Both the position numbers and the translations under genes were made by a program. The notes beneath the pieces were generated by a model, which saw only the letters and a program-made list of their open reading frames with translations, did no database searches and was not told the origin of the DNA. A stretch of 64,000 bases of DNA from Carboxylicivirga taeanensis (lineage in GTDB: Bacteria; Bacteroidota; Bacteroidia; Bacteroidales; Marinilabiliaceae), in contig NZ_JBPUSJ010000016.1 of assembly GCF_051851475.1 (NCBI RefSeq), forward strand, positions 19,418 through 83,417, given 5' to 3'. The stretch's first letter is position 1. Every line of letters begins with the position of its first letter. Shown in pieces: positions 43,831 through 52,224 of the stretch.

Positions 43831-44193
43831 GGCTTTAAGTATTAAGTTACTAATAGCTGTGGCAGCCCAATTATTAAACCAAAGAGCACAAAGGTCAGTC
43901 AGCTAATCGTCGGTGGACTTTGGCATGATAATTTTAAAGATAATTTTGTCCTTAAATGTACTTATAGTGTTCGAAATCGAACGTTAATCAATTGCTTATC
44001 AGGTTGTATTGTACAAATTCCGATTTTTAAGAGTGCAGAAAAAAAAGGGCATAAATCCCGAAAAATGTCAATTTAGTAAATGCAAAATGATATTTTTATG
44101 ATAGCTAATTTAAAATCTAAAACTATCTATGCTCTCAGGATAAAAGGGCATAGATACAAATTAACACTTAACAACTAATCATTAATCCCTATT
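43831..44193. other. Divergent intergenic region
   Basis: No gene seen. It separates the secreted TonB-C gene (minus) from the S41-like gene (plus). An 11-bp inverted repeat (TATCTATGCTC at 44124-44134 and GGGCATAGATA at 44146-44156, one G-U) lies 38 bases before the S41-like start and could be an operator or leader hairpin. The rest is AT-rich with no clear promoter consensus. Confidence 0.5.
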
Positions 44194-45624
44194 ATGAAAA
44201 AAGAATTAATTATACTGTTAATTTCTGTAAGTGCGTCTGTCTTTGCGCAATCAACCACTAGCTGGCCGGATATTTACCGGCAAGATTTGGAGGATATTTG
44301 TCAATTGCTCAAAGCACATCATCCGGGTTATGTCGATACCTTAAACCCGTCCTTTAAAAACGGTGTAACAAAGTCATTTGATCGGGCAGTTGCCGATATG
44401 CAGTTTGTATCCGATTACACGTCATATCGCATGTATCTGAAACGTTTTGTAAATGCGTTTAAAGATCGTCATTTACTGCTCTATTATAAGAAGGGGCAAA
44501 GCCCGCAGATGCAGTCGGCTGGCATCTATCCTAAATATATGGATGGGCGCTTTGTTATTGATTCGGTTGACCATGTGAGCTATCCGGATCTTAATATTCA
44601 ACAGGCTCAAATAATTAGGGTTGACGGCGTGCCGGTTGATTCTTTTTTCATTAAAAAGCACCTGGAGTTTGATGGGATAAAGGATATTCTTGCTGACTGG
44701 TATTACAATGCCCCTCGCTTACTTACCCGTTATAAGGTACCATCGCAGGTGGTACCCGGCCAGATGGAAGTGATGACGCCAAAGGGACCAGAAACGATCG
44801 GCCTGAAATGGTCCGACATCAGTGAAGAAGCGATTCAAACGATACAAAAACAGTTTTCATCCAATGGGCAAAGTGCAGGCTTTGTGTTAAGGCCGATAGC
44901 CGATAATACTATTTGGGTAAGTATTCCAACTTTTCACCAGAGTAAACGGCAGAGAGCAGCTTATCAGCAGTTGCTGGACAGCTTATCCTCTTATAGCGGA
45001 TTGGAGCAGTTAGTGGTTGATTTGCGCGGTAACAGTGGTGGTAATTCCCTCCGGGGAGATGAATTGGCCAAAGTTATTTATGGTGATGCGTTTGTTACGA
45101 ACACAAAAATTCGTAATTCGAATGGAAAGTATTATGAATATCGAACCTCACAACAAAATGCAGAAACACTTGGTGAATATGAGCACGAGTTTTTCACAAC
45201 GATAGCCGACTCAATGATCAGCGCCCGGCTCAAAGGCCTCGAACTGTACAGGTACAATGTGCAACCAAAACTACAAGATGAGCCGGTTGAGGAGTCTGCA
45301 AAGCGGCTGGCTGAGCAGGTGATTGTTATTACCGATGTGATGTGCTTCTCCGCTTGTCTTAGTTTTATGGACATTGTAAGGGCCGATGCCCATACACTTC
45401 ATGTGGGTTTGCCAACCGGTGCTGATTCACAATATATTGAGAATAGAGGCGAATGGTTGTCCAGTGGCTTTACCGGCCTTTCTTTTTCGATGATGGTGGC
45501 CCGCAACAGTATTCGGCAGCCCAATCAGTCATATCTGCCGCAATTTCTGTATCCGTATGAGATGAGTGATACAGAGCACCTTCAGCAATGGGTAATGCAA
45601 ACCATAAGTAATTTAAATAACTAA
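44194..45624 (+). CDS. Secreted S41 family peptidase-like protein
   Basis: A 476-residue protein with a signal peptide (~1-18, cleavage near FAQ) and an S41 (C-terminal processing peptidase) fold: a helical N-terminal part, a PDZ-like central region (QAQIIRVDGVPVDSF), LVVDLRGNSGGNS and, in the position of the catalytic Ser, CFSACLSF. The canonical TASAS/E-type catalytic sequence is altered, and no Ser-Lys pair is obvious to me, so activity is unsure. Peptidases of this group act in the periplasm on misfolded or extracellular peptides. It is a single gene with its own terminator. Confidence 0.8.
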   Translation: MKKELIILLISVSASVFAQSTTSWPDIYRQDLEDICQLLKAHHPGYVDTLNPSFKNGVTKSFDRAVADMQFVSDYTSYRMYLKRFVNAFKDRHLLLYYKKGQSPQMQSAGIYPKYMDGRFVIDSVDHVSYPDLNIQQAQIIRVDGVPVDSFFIKKHLEFDGIKDILADWYYNAPRLLTRYKVPSQVVPGQMEVMTPKGPETIGLKWSDISEEAIQTIQKQFSSNGQSAGFVLRPIADNTIWVSIPTFHQSKRQRAAYQQLLDSLSSYSGLEQLVVDLRGNSGGNSLRGDELAKVIYGDAFVTNTKIRNSNGKYYEYRTSQQNAETLGEYEHEFFTTIADSMISARLKGLELYRYNVQPKLQDEPVEESAKRLAEQVIVITDVMCFSACLSFMDIVRADAHTLHVGLPTGADSQYIENRGEWLSSGFTGLSFSMMVARNSIRQPNQSYLPQFLYPYEMSDTEHLQQWVMQTISNLNN

Positions 45625-45665
45625 TAACCACTGCATCTAGATTGCATTATGGCTTATTAAAAAAA

Positions 45666-45712
45666 AATCCCCCAAGGCAGCAGTACCTTGGGGATTTCTT
45701 ATTTTTTTCGAA
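45666..45712. terminator. Bidirectional terminator
   Basis: ATCCCCCAAGG / CCTTGGGGAT stem with a 10-base loop, T-runs on both strands, between the convergent S41-like and S9 peptidase genes. Confidence 0.9.
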
Positions 45713-45716
45713 GAGT

Positions 45717-47804
45717 TTACTTTAAATAGGTATCAAGCCAACGGAAGAATTCGCGTTGCCACAGAATACCGTTGTGGCACGATAATACCCAGTGGTTTTC
45801 TTCAGGGAAATACAGGAAGCGGGCAGGGATGCCGCGCATCTTAGCTACATTAAAAGCTCCCATTCCTTGTGTGTAAGGGATACGGAAGTCCTTAGCGCCA
45901 TGAATCACCAACATTGGGGTATCCCAGTTTTTTACAAACTTATGTGGCGAATTGGCATAGCTGCGCATAGCTGTTTTGTTGTCTGTGTCCCAGTAGTTGC
46001 CTTTGTAATCCCAATCCACGAAGAACATCTCCTCGGTGGTGCTGTACATTTGCTCAAAGTTGAAAATACCACAGTGAGAAATAAAGGCCTTAAAGCGTTT
46101 GTTGTGATGACCGGCCAGCCAATATACCGAGAAGCCACCGTAGCTGGCACCAACGGCACCCAGGCGGTCTTCATCCACAAAAGGTTCTTTCGAAACGGCA
46201 TCAATAGCCGAGAAGTAGTCTTTCATATTCTGGCCACCATAGTCGCCACTAATTTGCTCATTCCATTCTTGTCCAAAACCTGGCAAGCCGCGTCGGTTGG
46301 GCGCTACAATGATGTAGTCGTTCGCTGCCATCATCTGGAAATTCCAGCGCAGGCTCCAGAACTGACTCACCATGCTCTGCGGACCACCACCGCAGTAGAG
46401 TAGTGCCGGGTATTTCTTGTTTTTGTCGAAGTTTGGCGGGTAGATAACCCACACCAGCATGTCTTTGTTATCGGTTGTTTTGATCCAGCGCTTTTCAACA
46501 TCACCCATTTTTAATTGGGCCAGCAAGGGTTCGTTTACTTTCGATATGTTGGTGCCTTCGCCGCTTTGAGCATCCACACGAATGATTTCGGTCGGGTGCT
46601 TCATTGATGTTTGTGTTGCAATTAAGCCATTAGCTGCAAGGGCCACGGAGTTGTAATTATGGATGCCCTCGGTAACTTGTGTAATGCTGTTATCGGCCAA
46701 ATTAAAACGGAAAATTTCATTCGAGCCTTTATCTTCGCTGGTAAAATAAATATGCTTGCTGTCAGCGGTCCAGGTTAAACCATGCACATTTTGGTCAAAA
46801 TCAGCCGTGTAATCTTTCTTTTCGCCCGTGGCTAGATTCATCATAAATAAACGGTTCTGATCTGCTTCGTAACCATCGCGTGCCATACTTTCCCATGCCA
46901 GGTATTGACCATCAGGTGAGTACTTGGGGGCAATGTCGTAGCCCATCATGCCTTCGGTCAGGTTTTGGGTGTTGGCCGTTTGAATATCGTACAGATAAAT
47001 ATCACTATTGGTTGAAAATGCTGCTTCCATGCCTGTTTTCTTTTTGCAGGTGTAGGCAATACTTTTTCCATCAGGCGTAAAGCTTACCTGTTCCATGCCT
47101 CCAAATGGCTTTAACGGCGAATGGTAACGCTCTCCCTCCATAATATCTGTGGCTTGTCCAACAGTCGATCCGTTGGCGTAGCCAATGTAAAATATGTGCG
47201 AGTAGGTAGGGTCAACCCAATGATCCCAGTGGCGGTACATCAAATCATCTTCAATGCGGGCATCAGCATATTTTAGGTCCGGATAGAGGTCCTGAACTGT
47301 CTTATCCAGTTTCACACTTTTGGCAAAGGCAATCTTATCCATGCCTGGTGAATATTTATAGCCTTCAATACCGCCTTTAACTTTAGTAACCTGTTGCTTT
47401 TGTGAGCCATCAGGGTTCATTTCCCACAGTTGTACATCGCCCGAGGCTGCTGATAGAAAGGCAATCTTAGCCCCATCGGGTCGCCAGCTAACATCAAACT
47501 CGCCCCCTTTGGTAAAAGTAATCTGGGTGTAATCACCTCCCTCTGCGGGCATGGTGTAAATGTCTGAGTAGGTTTTATTTTCCTCAATTTTTGTATAGGA
47601 AATGGTAAAGGCTACGGTTTTGCCATCTGGCGAAACGGCAACGCTTCCAACACGACCGAATGACCATAGCACTTCGGGTGTCATTATTTCACTGTCAACC
47701 TTCAGGTCGCGATTCGTAAAGGTGGCCTCCTTTAGGGGTTTGTTTGGTGCCGAGCAGGCTCCCAGAAAAAAGACAACAATAGCAAGTAGAGAGAGTTGTT
47801 TCAT
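45717..47804 (-). CDS. S9 family prolyl oligopeptidase-like peptidase, lipoprotein
   Basis: About 695 residues from the ATG at 47804, which gives a lipoprotein signal (FFLGAC); an ATG at 47858 would place 18 residues ahead of it. Residues ~50-410 are WD40/PD40-type propeller repeats (SPDGKTVAFT, SPDGQYLAWES). Residues ~440-695 are the alpha/beta-hydrolase domain with nucleophile motif GASYGG, acid in HGAKDFRIPYTQG and His in EENHW. This is the acylaminoacyl/DPP5-like branch of S9. It likely trims oligopeptides on the periplasmic or outer surface. A second S9 peptidase is at 25224-27563. Confidence 0.9.
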   Translation of the reverse strand: MKQLSLLAIVVFFLGACSAPNKPLKEATFTNRDLKVDSEIMTPEVLWSFGRVGSVAVSPDGKTVAFTISYTKIEENKTYSDIYTMPAEGGDYTQITFTKGGEFDVSWRPDGAKIAFLSAASGDVQLWEMNPDGSQKQQVTKVKGGIEGYKYSPGMDKIAFAKSVKLDKTVQDLYPDLKYADARIEDDLMYRHWDHWVDPTYSHIFYIGYANGSTVGQATDIMEGERYHSPLKPFGGMEQVSFTPDGKSIAYTCKKKTGMEAAFSTNSDIYLYDIQTANTQNLTEGMMGYDIAPKYSPDGQYLAWESMARDGYEADQNRLFMMNLATGEKKDYTADFDQNVHGLTWTADSKHIYFTSEDKGSNEIFRFNLADNSITQVTEGIHNYNSVALAANGLIATQTSMKHPTEIIRVDAQSGEGTNISKVNEPLLAQLKMGDVEKRWIKTTDNKDMLVWVIYPPNFDKNKKYPALLYCGGGPQSMVSQFWSLRWNFQMMAANDYIIVAPNRRGLPGFGQEWNEQISGDYGGQNMKDYFSAIDAVSKEPFVDEDRLGAVGASYGGFSVYWLAGHHNKRFKAFISHCGIFNFEQMYSTTEEMFFVDWDYKGNYWDTDNKTAMRSYANSPHKFVKNWDTPMLVIHGAKDFRIPYTQGMGAFNVAKMRGIPARFLYFPEENHWVLSCHNGILWQREFFRWLDTYLK

Positions 47805-48194
47805 GTGTATAAATTTAATTTTCAAAGGCATTATTTGTATTCCATTTAACAAGCTCAAATAGAGAGATGTAAAGGGCTATTATAGCGCGTTCTGTAATGC
47901 GCATGATTCTTTAAAGAATGTTCCTTAATTATTTGATTTTTTGTCGCACTAAGTTAAGAAGATATTTATAATCGCGGTTTGAGTTTTATCAGTATTCAAG
48001 CATGTAATTACGGATTGTACAATAGAAAGGTTTGGCCGGCTACAGGCGGCTGGACCGATTCTGAATGGCTTCTGGTCAGTGGCAGGGAGTGAATGTAATT
48101 ATCAAGAATCTTTATAAATACCTGTTAATTTGATGTTTACTGTGTTGACTGCGTTCATTTTTAATTAACTTTCATAACCCTTTAAAAACCCATA
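47805..48194. other. Divergent intergenic region
   Basis: A 390-base gap between the S9 lipoprotein gene (minus) and the aldo/keto reductase gene (plus), containing no gene I can support. A TAACTTTC box at 48166-48173, with TTG about 18 bases upstream, is a weak promoter candidate for the reductase gene. A GC-richer stretch around 48030-48060 has repeated CGGCT units without clear structure. Confidence 0.5.
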
Positions 48195-49388
48195 ATGATG
48201 AAAAGAACAAGTACCAATGCCCGTCGTCATTTTCTGAAGACGACAGTTGCCGGACTGGCAGGCGTAACACTACTGCCTCATACGGTAGAAGGAACAACCA
48301 AAAAATCTAATAAAGTTATTTACCGAACACTTGGTCGAACAGGCATTAGGCTTCCCATTGTAAGTATGGGTGCCATGAAAGATGCGGCGATGATTAAGGC
48401 GGGTCTGGCCAAAGGTGTTTTGCATTTCGATACAGCCCATAGTTATCAAAAAGGCAAAAACGAAACTATGCTGGGTGAAGTGCTCAAAGGGCAGGACTTA
48501 AGTAAACTGTTTACCGTTACTAAAATTGTGCCCGAGGACATGGATAGACAAACTGGCTTGATTGGCGATGGTTTTACAGCCGATAAATTTTTGGAGATGT
48601 TAGATATCAGTCTGGAACGCTTGCAAATGAAATCGGTAGACCTTTTGTATGTACATGCTTTGTCGACGAAGCAAGCGGTGCAGCATCCTGAAGTGATGAA
48701 GGCTGCTAGAGAGGCCAAAGCGCAAGGTAAATGTAAATATTTAGGCGTGTCAACCCACAAAAATGAACCGGAAGTGATACGCGCTGCTATTGAAGCCGGA
48801 CTTTATGATGTGGTGTTAACGGCATATAACTTCAAGCAAGATCATATTGAAGCTATTAAGGCGGCCATTACCGAAGGAGCCGCAAAAGGCATTGGGTTTG
48901 TGGCCATGAAAACGATGGCTGGTGGATTTCTGGATAAAGATAAAACCCAAGCGGTAAACACCAAGGCGGCATTAAAATGGGCCTTGCAAAACGAAAATAT
49001 TTGCACATCTATACCAAGTGTGGCCACCATCGATCAGCTGGAAGAAAGCTGGAGTGTGATGGAAAAGTTAAAACTGACAAAAGAGGAGGAGCAGGATCTG
49101 AGTTTTGCCCGTGATTATGCCGGTTTGTATTGTAATGCGTGCAACCAGTGTGCAGGACAGTGTCGCCAGAATTTGCCAATTCCTGAAATTATGCGGTCGT
49201 ACATGTATACCTATGGATACCGTGAGATGGGCAAAGCAAAAGAGTTGCTGGCCACTATGGATGTGGTTAATGATCCGTGCTCAGATTGCAGTAATTGCCA
49301 GGTTAGCTGCGTTAAAAATTTTGCTGTTAGCGAAAAAGTGAAAGCAGTGAGTCGTTTGGTTGATGTGCCTGATGATTTTATTTCCTAA
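48195..49388 (+). CDS. Tat-exported aldo/keto reductase with C-terminal 4Fe-4S ferredoxin-like domain
   Basis: A 397-residue protein. The N-terminus (NARRHFLKTTVAGLAG) is a twin-arginine signal. Residues ~40-300 are an aldo/keto reductase barrel with the catalytic tetrad visible: Asp and Tyr in HFDTAHSYQKG, Lys in VTKIV and His in YVHAL. The C-terminal ~80 residues hold Cys clusters (YCNACNQCAGQC and DPCSDCSNCQVSC) that would bind two 4Fe-4S clusters. Such AKR-ferredoxin fusions are common in Bacteroidota, but their substrates are largely unknown. Tat export fits a protein folded with cofactors. The DUF6599-like gene follows after 69 bases. Confidence 0.87.
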   Translation: MMKRTSTNARRHFLKTTVAGLAGVTLLPHTVEGTTKKSNKVIYRTLGRTGIRLPIVSMGAMKDAAMIKAGLAKGVLHFDTAHSYQKGKNETMLGEVLKGQDLSKLFTVTKIVPEDMDRQTGLIGDGFTADKFLEMLDISLERLQMKSVDLLYVHALSTKQAVQHPEVMKAAREAKAQGKCKYLGVSTHKNEPEVIRAAIEAGLYDVVLTAYNFKQDHIEAIKAAITEGAAKGIGFVAMKTMAGGFLDKDKTQAVNTKAALKWALQNENICTSIPSVATIDQLEESWSVMEKLKLTKEEEQDLSFARDYAGLYCNACNQCAGQCRQNLPIPEIMRSYMYTYGYREMGKAKELLATMDVVNDPCSDCSNCQVSCVKNFAVSEKVKAVSRLVDVPDDFIS

Positions 49389-49457
49389 GATATGGTTTTG
49401 GCCTTTTCTATCCGCAGGAGGTGTATTTGATTAGTTTGTTAACCATTATTTTATCTC

Positions 49458-50306
49458 ATGAAGAATTATATATTATTGATAGTTTACCTGGTAAGCACAG
49501 TTGCTTTCGCACAGGAATATCCTGATGAATTTTCTACAATAGATGGCTGGTCGGAAGTAGGAGAGAAGCAGTATTATTCGGCCGATAACTTGTACGACTA
49601 TATCAATGGAGCATCAGATTTCTACCTGGGCTACGATTTTCAGGATTTATGGGTGGTGGATTATGAAAATGACCAGGGACAGCTGCTCACCCTTGAATTA
49701 TACAGACATGCCGACCCGCTAAGAGCTTTTGGCATTTACTCCGAGGAACGCCCCCAAGCCGCTCGCATGGAAGCCATTGGAGCACAGGGATTCAAAGAGG
49801 GAGGGGCTATCTTTTTTTTAGCAGATAATTACTATGCGAAAGTGTATAATGGCCGGCCTGAAGTGTCCGATGCTGAGTTTATTGACTTCGCAGAGCAAGT
49901 AGCTCGGCGAATTTGCTCAACCTGCTATTTACCCCGGCAGTTTCAGTTGTTTCCGGCTGAAGGTAAAATTGAATTAAGCGAACGGTTTATGCCTGAAAAT
50001 TTTATGGGGATAACTGGTTTCAATGGCGTATGTACCGTTAAGTATTCTGCTGCCGGAGAGCGTTTTAGTCTCTTTGTTTTTCAGGGAGATGACACCAGCT
50101 GTCAGCAGTTGATGACGAAGTACTTTGAGCGCTTGAAATACAAGAAAAAACTCAAGGAAAAGATTTATGACTTTGAAGATCCGTATTTGGGGAAGGTTAA
50201 AATAGCCTATCAGCGTGGGGTGATAGCCGGCGTGCTGGATGCCAACCGCTCTGAGCAGCAGGAGGCTTTACTTGCTACCCTGCTCAATGCATTAAAAGGG
50301 CAATAA
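49458..50306 (+). CDS. Secreted DUF6599-like protein
   Basis: A 282-residue protein with a signal peptide (~1-19) and the LYDYINGASDFYLGYDF segment characteristic of the DUF6599 group, which has no known function. A second half (VCTVKYSAAGERFSLFVFQGDD) looks like a repeat of the first domain. It follows the Tat-exported ferredoxin/aldo-keto reductase and is followed by a terminator 4 bases after the stop, so they may form a two-gene unit. A role with the reductase is inference. Confidence 0.75.
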   Translation: MKNYILLIVYLVSTVAFAQEYPDEFSTIDGWSEVGEKQYYSADNLYDYINGASDFYLGYDFQDLWVVDYENDQGQLLTLELYRHADPLRAFGIYSEERPQAARMEAIGAQGFKEGGAIFFLADNYYAKVYNGRPEVSDAEFIDFAEQVARRICSTCYLPRQFQLFPAEGKIELSERFMPENFMGITGFNGVCTVKYSAAGERFSLFVFQGDDTSCQQLMTKYFERLKYKKKLKEKIYDFEDPYLGKVKIAYQRGVIAGVLDANRSEQQEALLATLLNALKGQ

Positions 50307-50310
50307 ATAA

Positions 50311-50345
50311 TAAAGCCGCATTTCCAGAGGAGATGCGGCTTTTAT
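50311..50345. terminator. Intrinsic terminator
   Basis: AAAGCCGCAT / ATGCGGCTTT stem with T-rich tail; works best for the plus strand, and the minus strand also has a T-rich tail for the helicase gene. Confidence 0.88.
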
Positions 50346-50361
50346 AATATACAGCTTTATG

Positions 50362-52002
50362 CTATTTTCTTTTATTCTTGCGCCCAGCGGGTTTAGGCGA
50401 TGCTACTTCGAGGCTCACTTTTTTACCTTTCAACTTGGTTTTATTCAGCTTATTAATCAGCTCCTGCTCATACTCTTTATCTACTTCAATAAATGAGAAG
50501 TTGCGCAGTAACTCAATTTTACCAATTTTCACGGTAATGCCTTTCATGTTGCTGTTGATCAGTCCAATTACATCACCTGAAGTCAATTTGTCGGTTTTAC
50601 CAACATTCATAAACAGGCGGCTGAAGCGGACTCCGCCACGTTCGCGTTTTCCTTTCCTACCAGCTTCGTCTTTGTAAATATTCAAATCTGGCGCATCTTT
50701 ATAATACTCCATAAAGCGGTTGAACTCAGCGGCAACAAACTGTTTAATCAACTGCTCTTTATCCATGCTGTCGAGCTTTTCGTACACAGCCGGAAGCAAA
50801 GTATTAACAGGTGAAGATTCTTCCAGCTCTGTTTGCGCTACGCGCTCAAGGAAATGGAAGAGCTGCTTTTCACAGATTTCATCTGCTGAAGGGACCATCT
50901 TTTTCTCAAACGTTTTCTTCGCAATCTTTTCGATGGCTTTGATACGATGAGTTTCGCGCGAGTGAATAATTGAGACTGCAATACCTTCTTTACCGGCACG
51001 ACCTGTACGGCCACTACGGTGAATGTAAACCTCAATGTCGTCTGGCAGGTTGTAGTTAATCACGTGTGTCAGATCGGTAACATCGATTCCTCGGGCTGCT
51101 ACATCTGTTGCAACCAATAACTGCAAGTGCTTCTTACGGAAACGGTGCATCACTAAATCACGCTGTGCCTGCGACAGGTCACCGTGCAAGGCATCGGCAT
51201 TGTAACCATCTGCCATTAACTTGTCGGCCACATCTTTAGTTTCCTGACGTGTGCGGCAAAAGATGATGCCATAGACATCAGGTATAACGTCCACAATGCG
51301 TTTAAGTGCCCGGTAACGGTCATGTGCCTGTACCATGTAGTAATGGTGTTCTACCTTTTCGGCACCCTGATTTTTCTTACCAACGCTGATTTCGACCGGA
51401 TCCTGCATGTACTTTTTCGATATGCGGGCAATTTCCTGTGGCATAGTGGCCGAGAACAATAGTGTTTGGCGCCATTCAGGAGTTTGGGCCATAATGCTTT
51501 CAAGGTCATCCTTAAAACCCATGTTCAGCATCTCATCTGCCTCATCTAATATTAACCAGCGTACATCACCTAACTCAATAGCCTTGCGGTTAATGAGGTC
51601 ATTCATACGACCAGGTGTTCCTACTACAATGTGTGTTCCGCGTTTCAATGATTTAATTTGAGTGCGGATTTCAGCACCACCATAAACAGGTGTAATGTAT
51701 AAATCGCTGTAGTTTTTAGCGTATGATTTTAAATCTTTTGTAATCTGCAGGCAAAGTTCACGTGTTGGACACAAAATCAGCGCCTGCACGGTTTTGTTTG
51801 CTCTTTCAATCTGCGGAATAACCGGTAATCCAAATGCGCCTGTTTTACCTGTGCCGGTTTGTGCCAGGGCTATCAGGTCGTTACCGTAATTTAGAATTTC
51901 AGGAATGGTTTTACTTTGGATCGGTGTTGGAGTTTCGTAGCCAAGCTCACTAATGGCACTAAGGATTTCCTCAGGAAGTCCTGCTTCTTTAAATGTTTGC
52001 AT
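50362..52002 (-). CDS. DEAD-box RNA helicase, DeaD/CsdA-like
   Basis: About 546 residues from the ATG at 52002; an in-frame GTG at 52020 is possible. Helicase motifs in order: Q motif ELGYETPTPIQ, AQTGTGKT, PTRELCLQI, DEADEML, SATMP and HRSGRTGRAGK. The C-terminus has a DbpA/CsdA-type RNA-binding domain (RLFMNVGKTDKLTSGDVIGL) and a basic tail (KPAGRKNKRK). It would unwind short RNA duplexes in ribosome assembly or cold adaptation. A TATCTTTG promoter box predicts a leader of ~110 bases, long for this window. Confidence 0.93.
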   Translation of the reverse strand: MQTFKEAGLPEEILSAISELGYETPTPIQSKTIPEILNYGNDLIALAQTGTGKTGAFGLPVIPQIERANKTVQALILCPTRELCLQITKDLKSYAKNYSDLYITPVYGGAEIRTQIKSLKRGTHIVVGTPGRMNDLINRKAIELGDVRWLILDEADEMLNMGFKDDLESIMAQTPEWRQTLLFSATMPQEIARISKKYMQDPVEISVGKKNQGAEKVEHHYYMVQAHDRYRALKRIVDVIPDVYGIIFCRTRQETKDVADKLMADGYNADALHGDLSQAQRDLVMHRFRKKHLQLLVATDVAARGIDVTDLTHVINYNLPDDIEVYIHRSGRTGRAGKEGIAVSIIHSRETHRIKAIEKIAKKTFEKKMVPSADEICEKQLFHFLERVAQTELEESSPVNTLLPAVYEKLDSMDKEQLIKQFVAAEFNRFMEYYKDAPDLNIYKDEAGRKGKRERGGVRFSRLFMNVGKTDKLTSGDVIGLINSNMKGITVKIGKIELLRNFSFIEVDKEYEQELINKLNKTKLKGKKVSLEVASPKPAGRKNKRK

Positions 52003-52117
52003 AATTTGCTCTTTATCCACCCGCTACCACGTTCTTGCAGCTGTTACCCAGAGTTAGCAAATATGCCACGATGTGCTACTGAAAGTGACCGGAGTGGTCC
52101 TAATTTTTATTGAGCCG

Positions 52118-52125
52118 CAAAGATA
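52118..52125 (-). promoter_or_regulatory. Putative DEAD-box helicase -7 box (TATCTTTG, minus strand)
   Basis: TATCTTTG on the minus strand fits TAnnTTTG and gives a ~110-base 5' leader that contains a small GGACCACTCCGGTC hairpin. Confidence 0.5.
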
Positions 52126-52224
52126 GACCGTTTTTTGGAATATAAGTAGTAATCTATCTGCAATGAGGCATTATTTGTGATTAATTAACGTTATTGGGCC
52201 AAATATTCTGTTTCCAAAGGCCGA

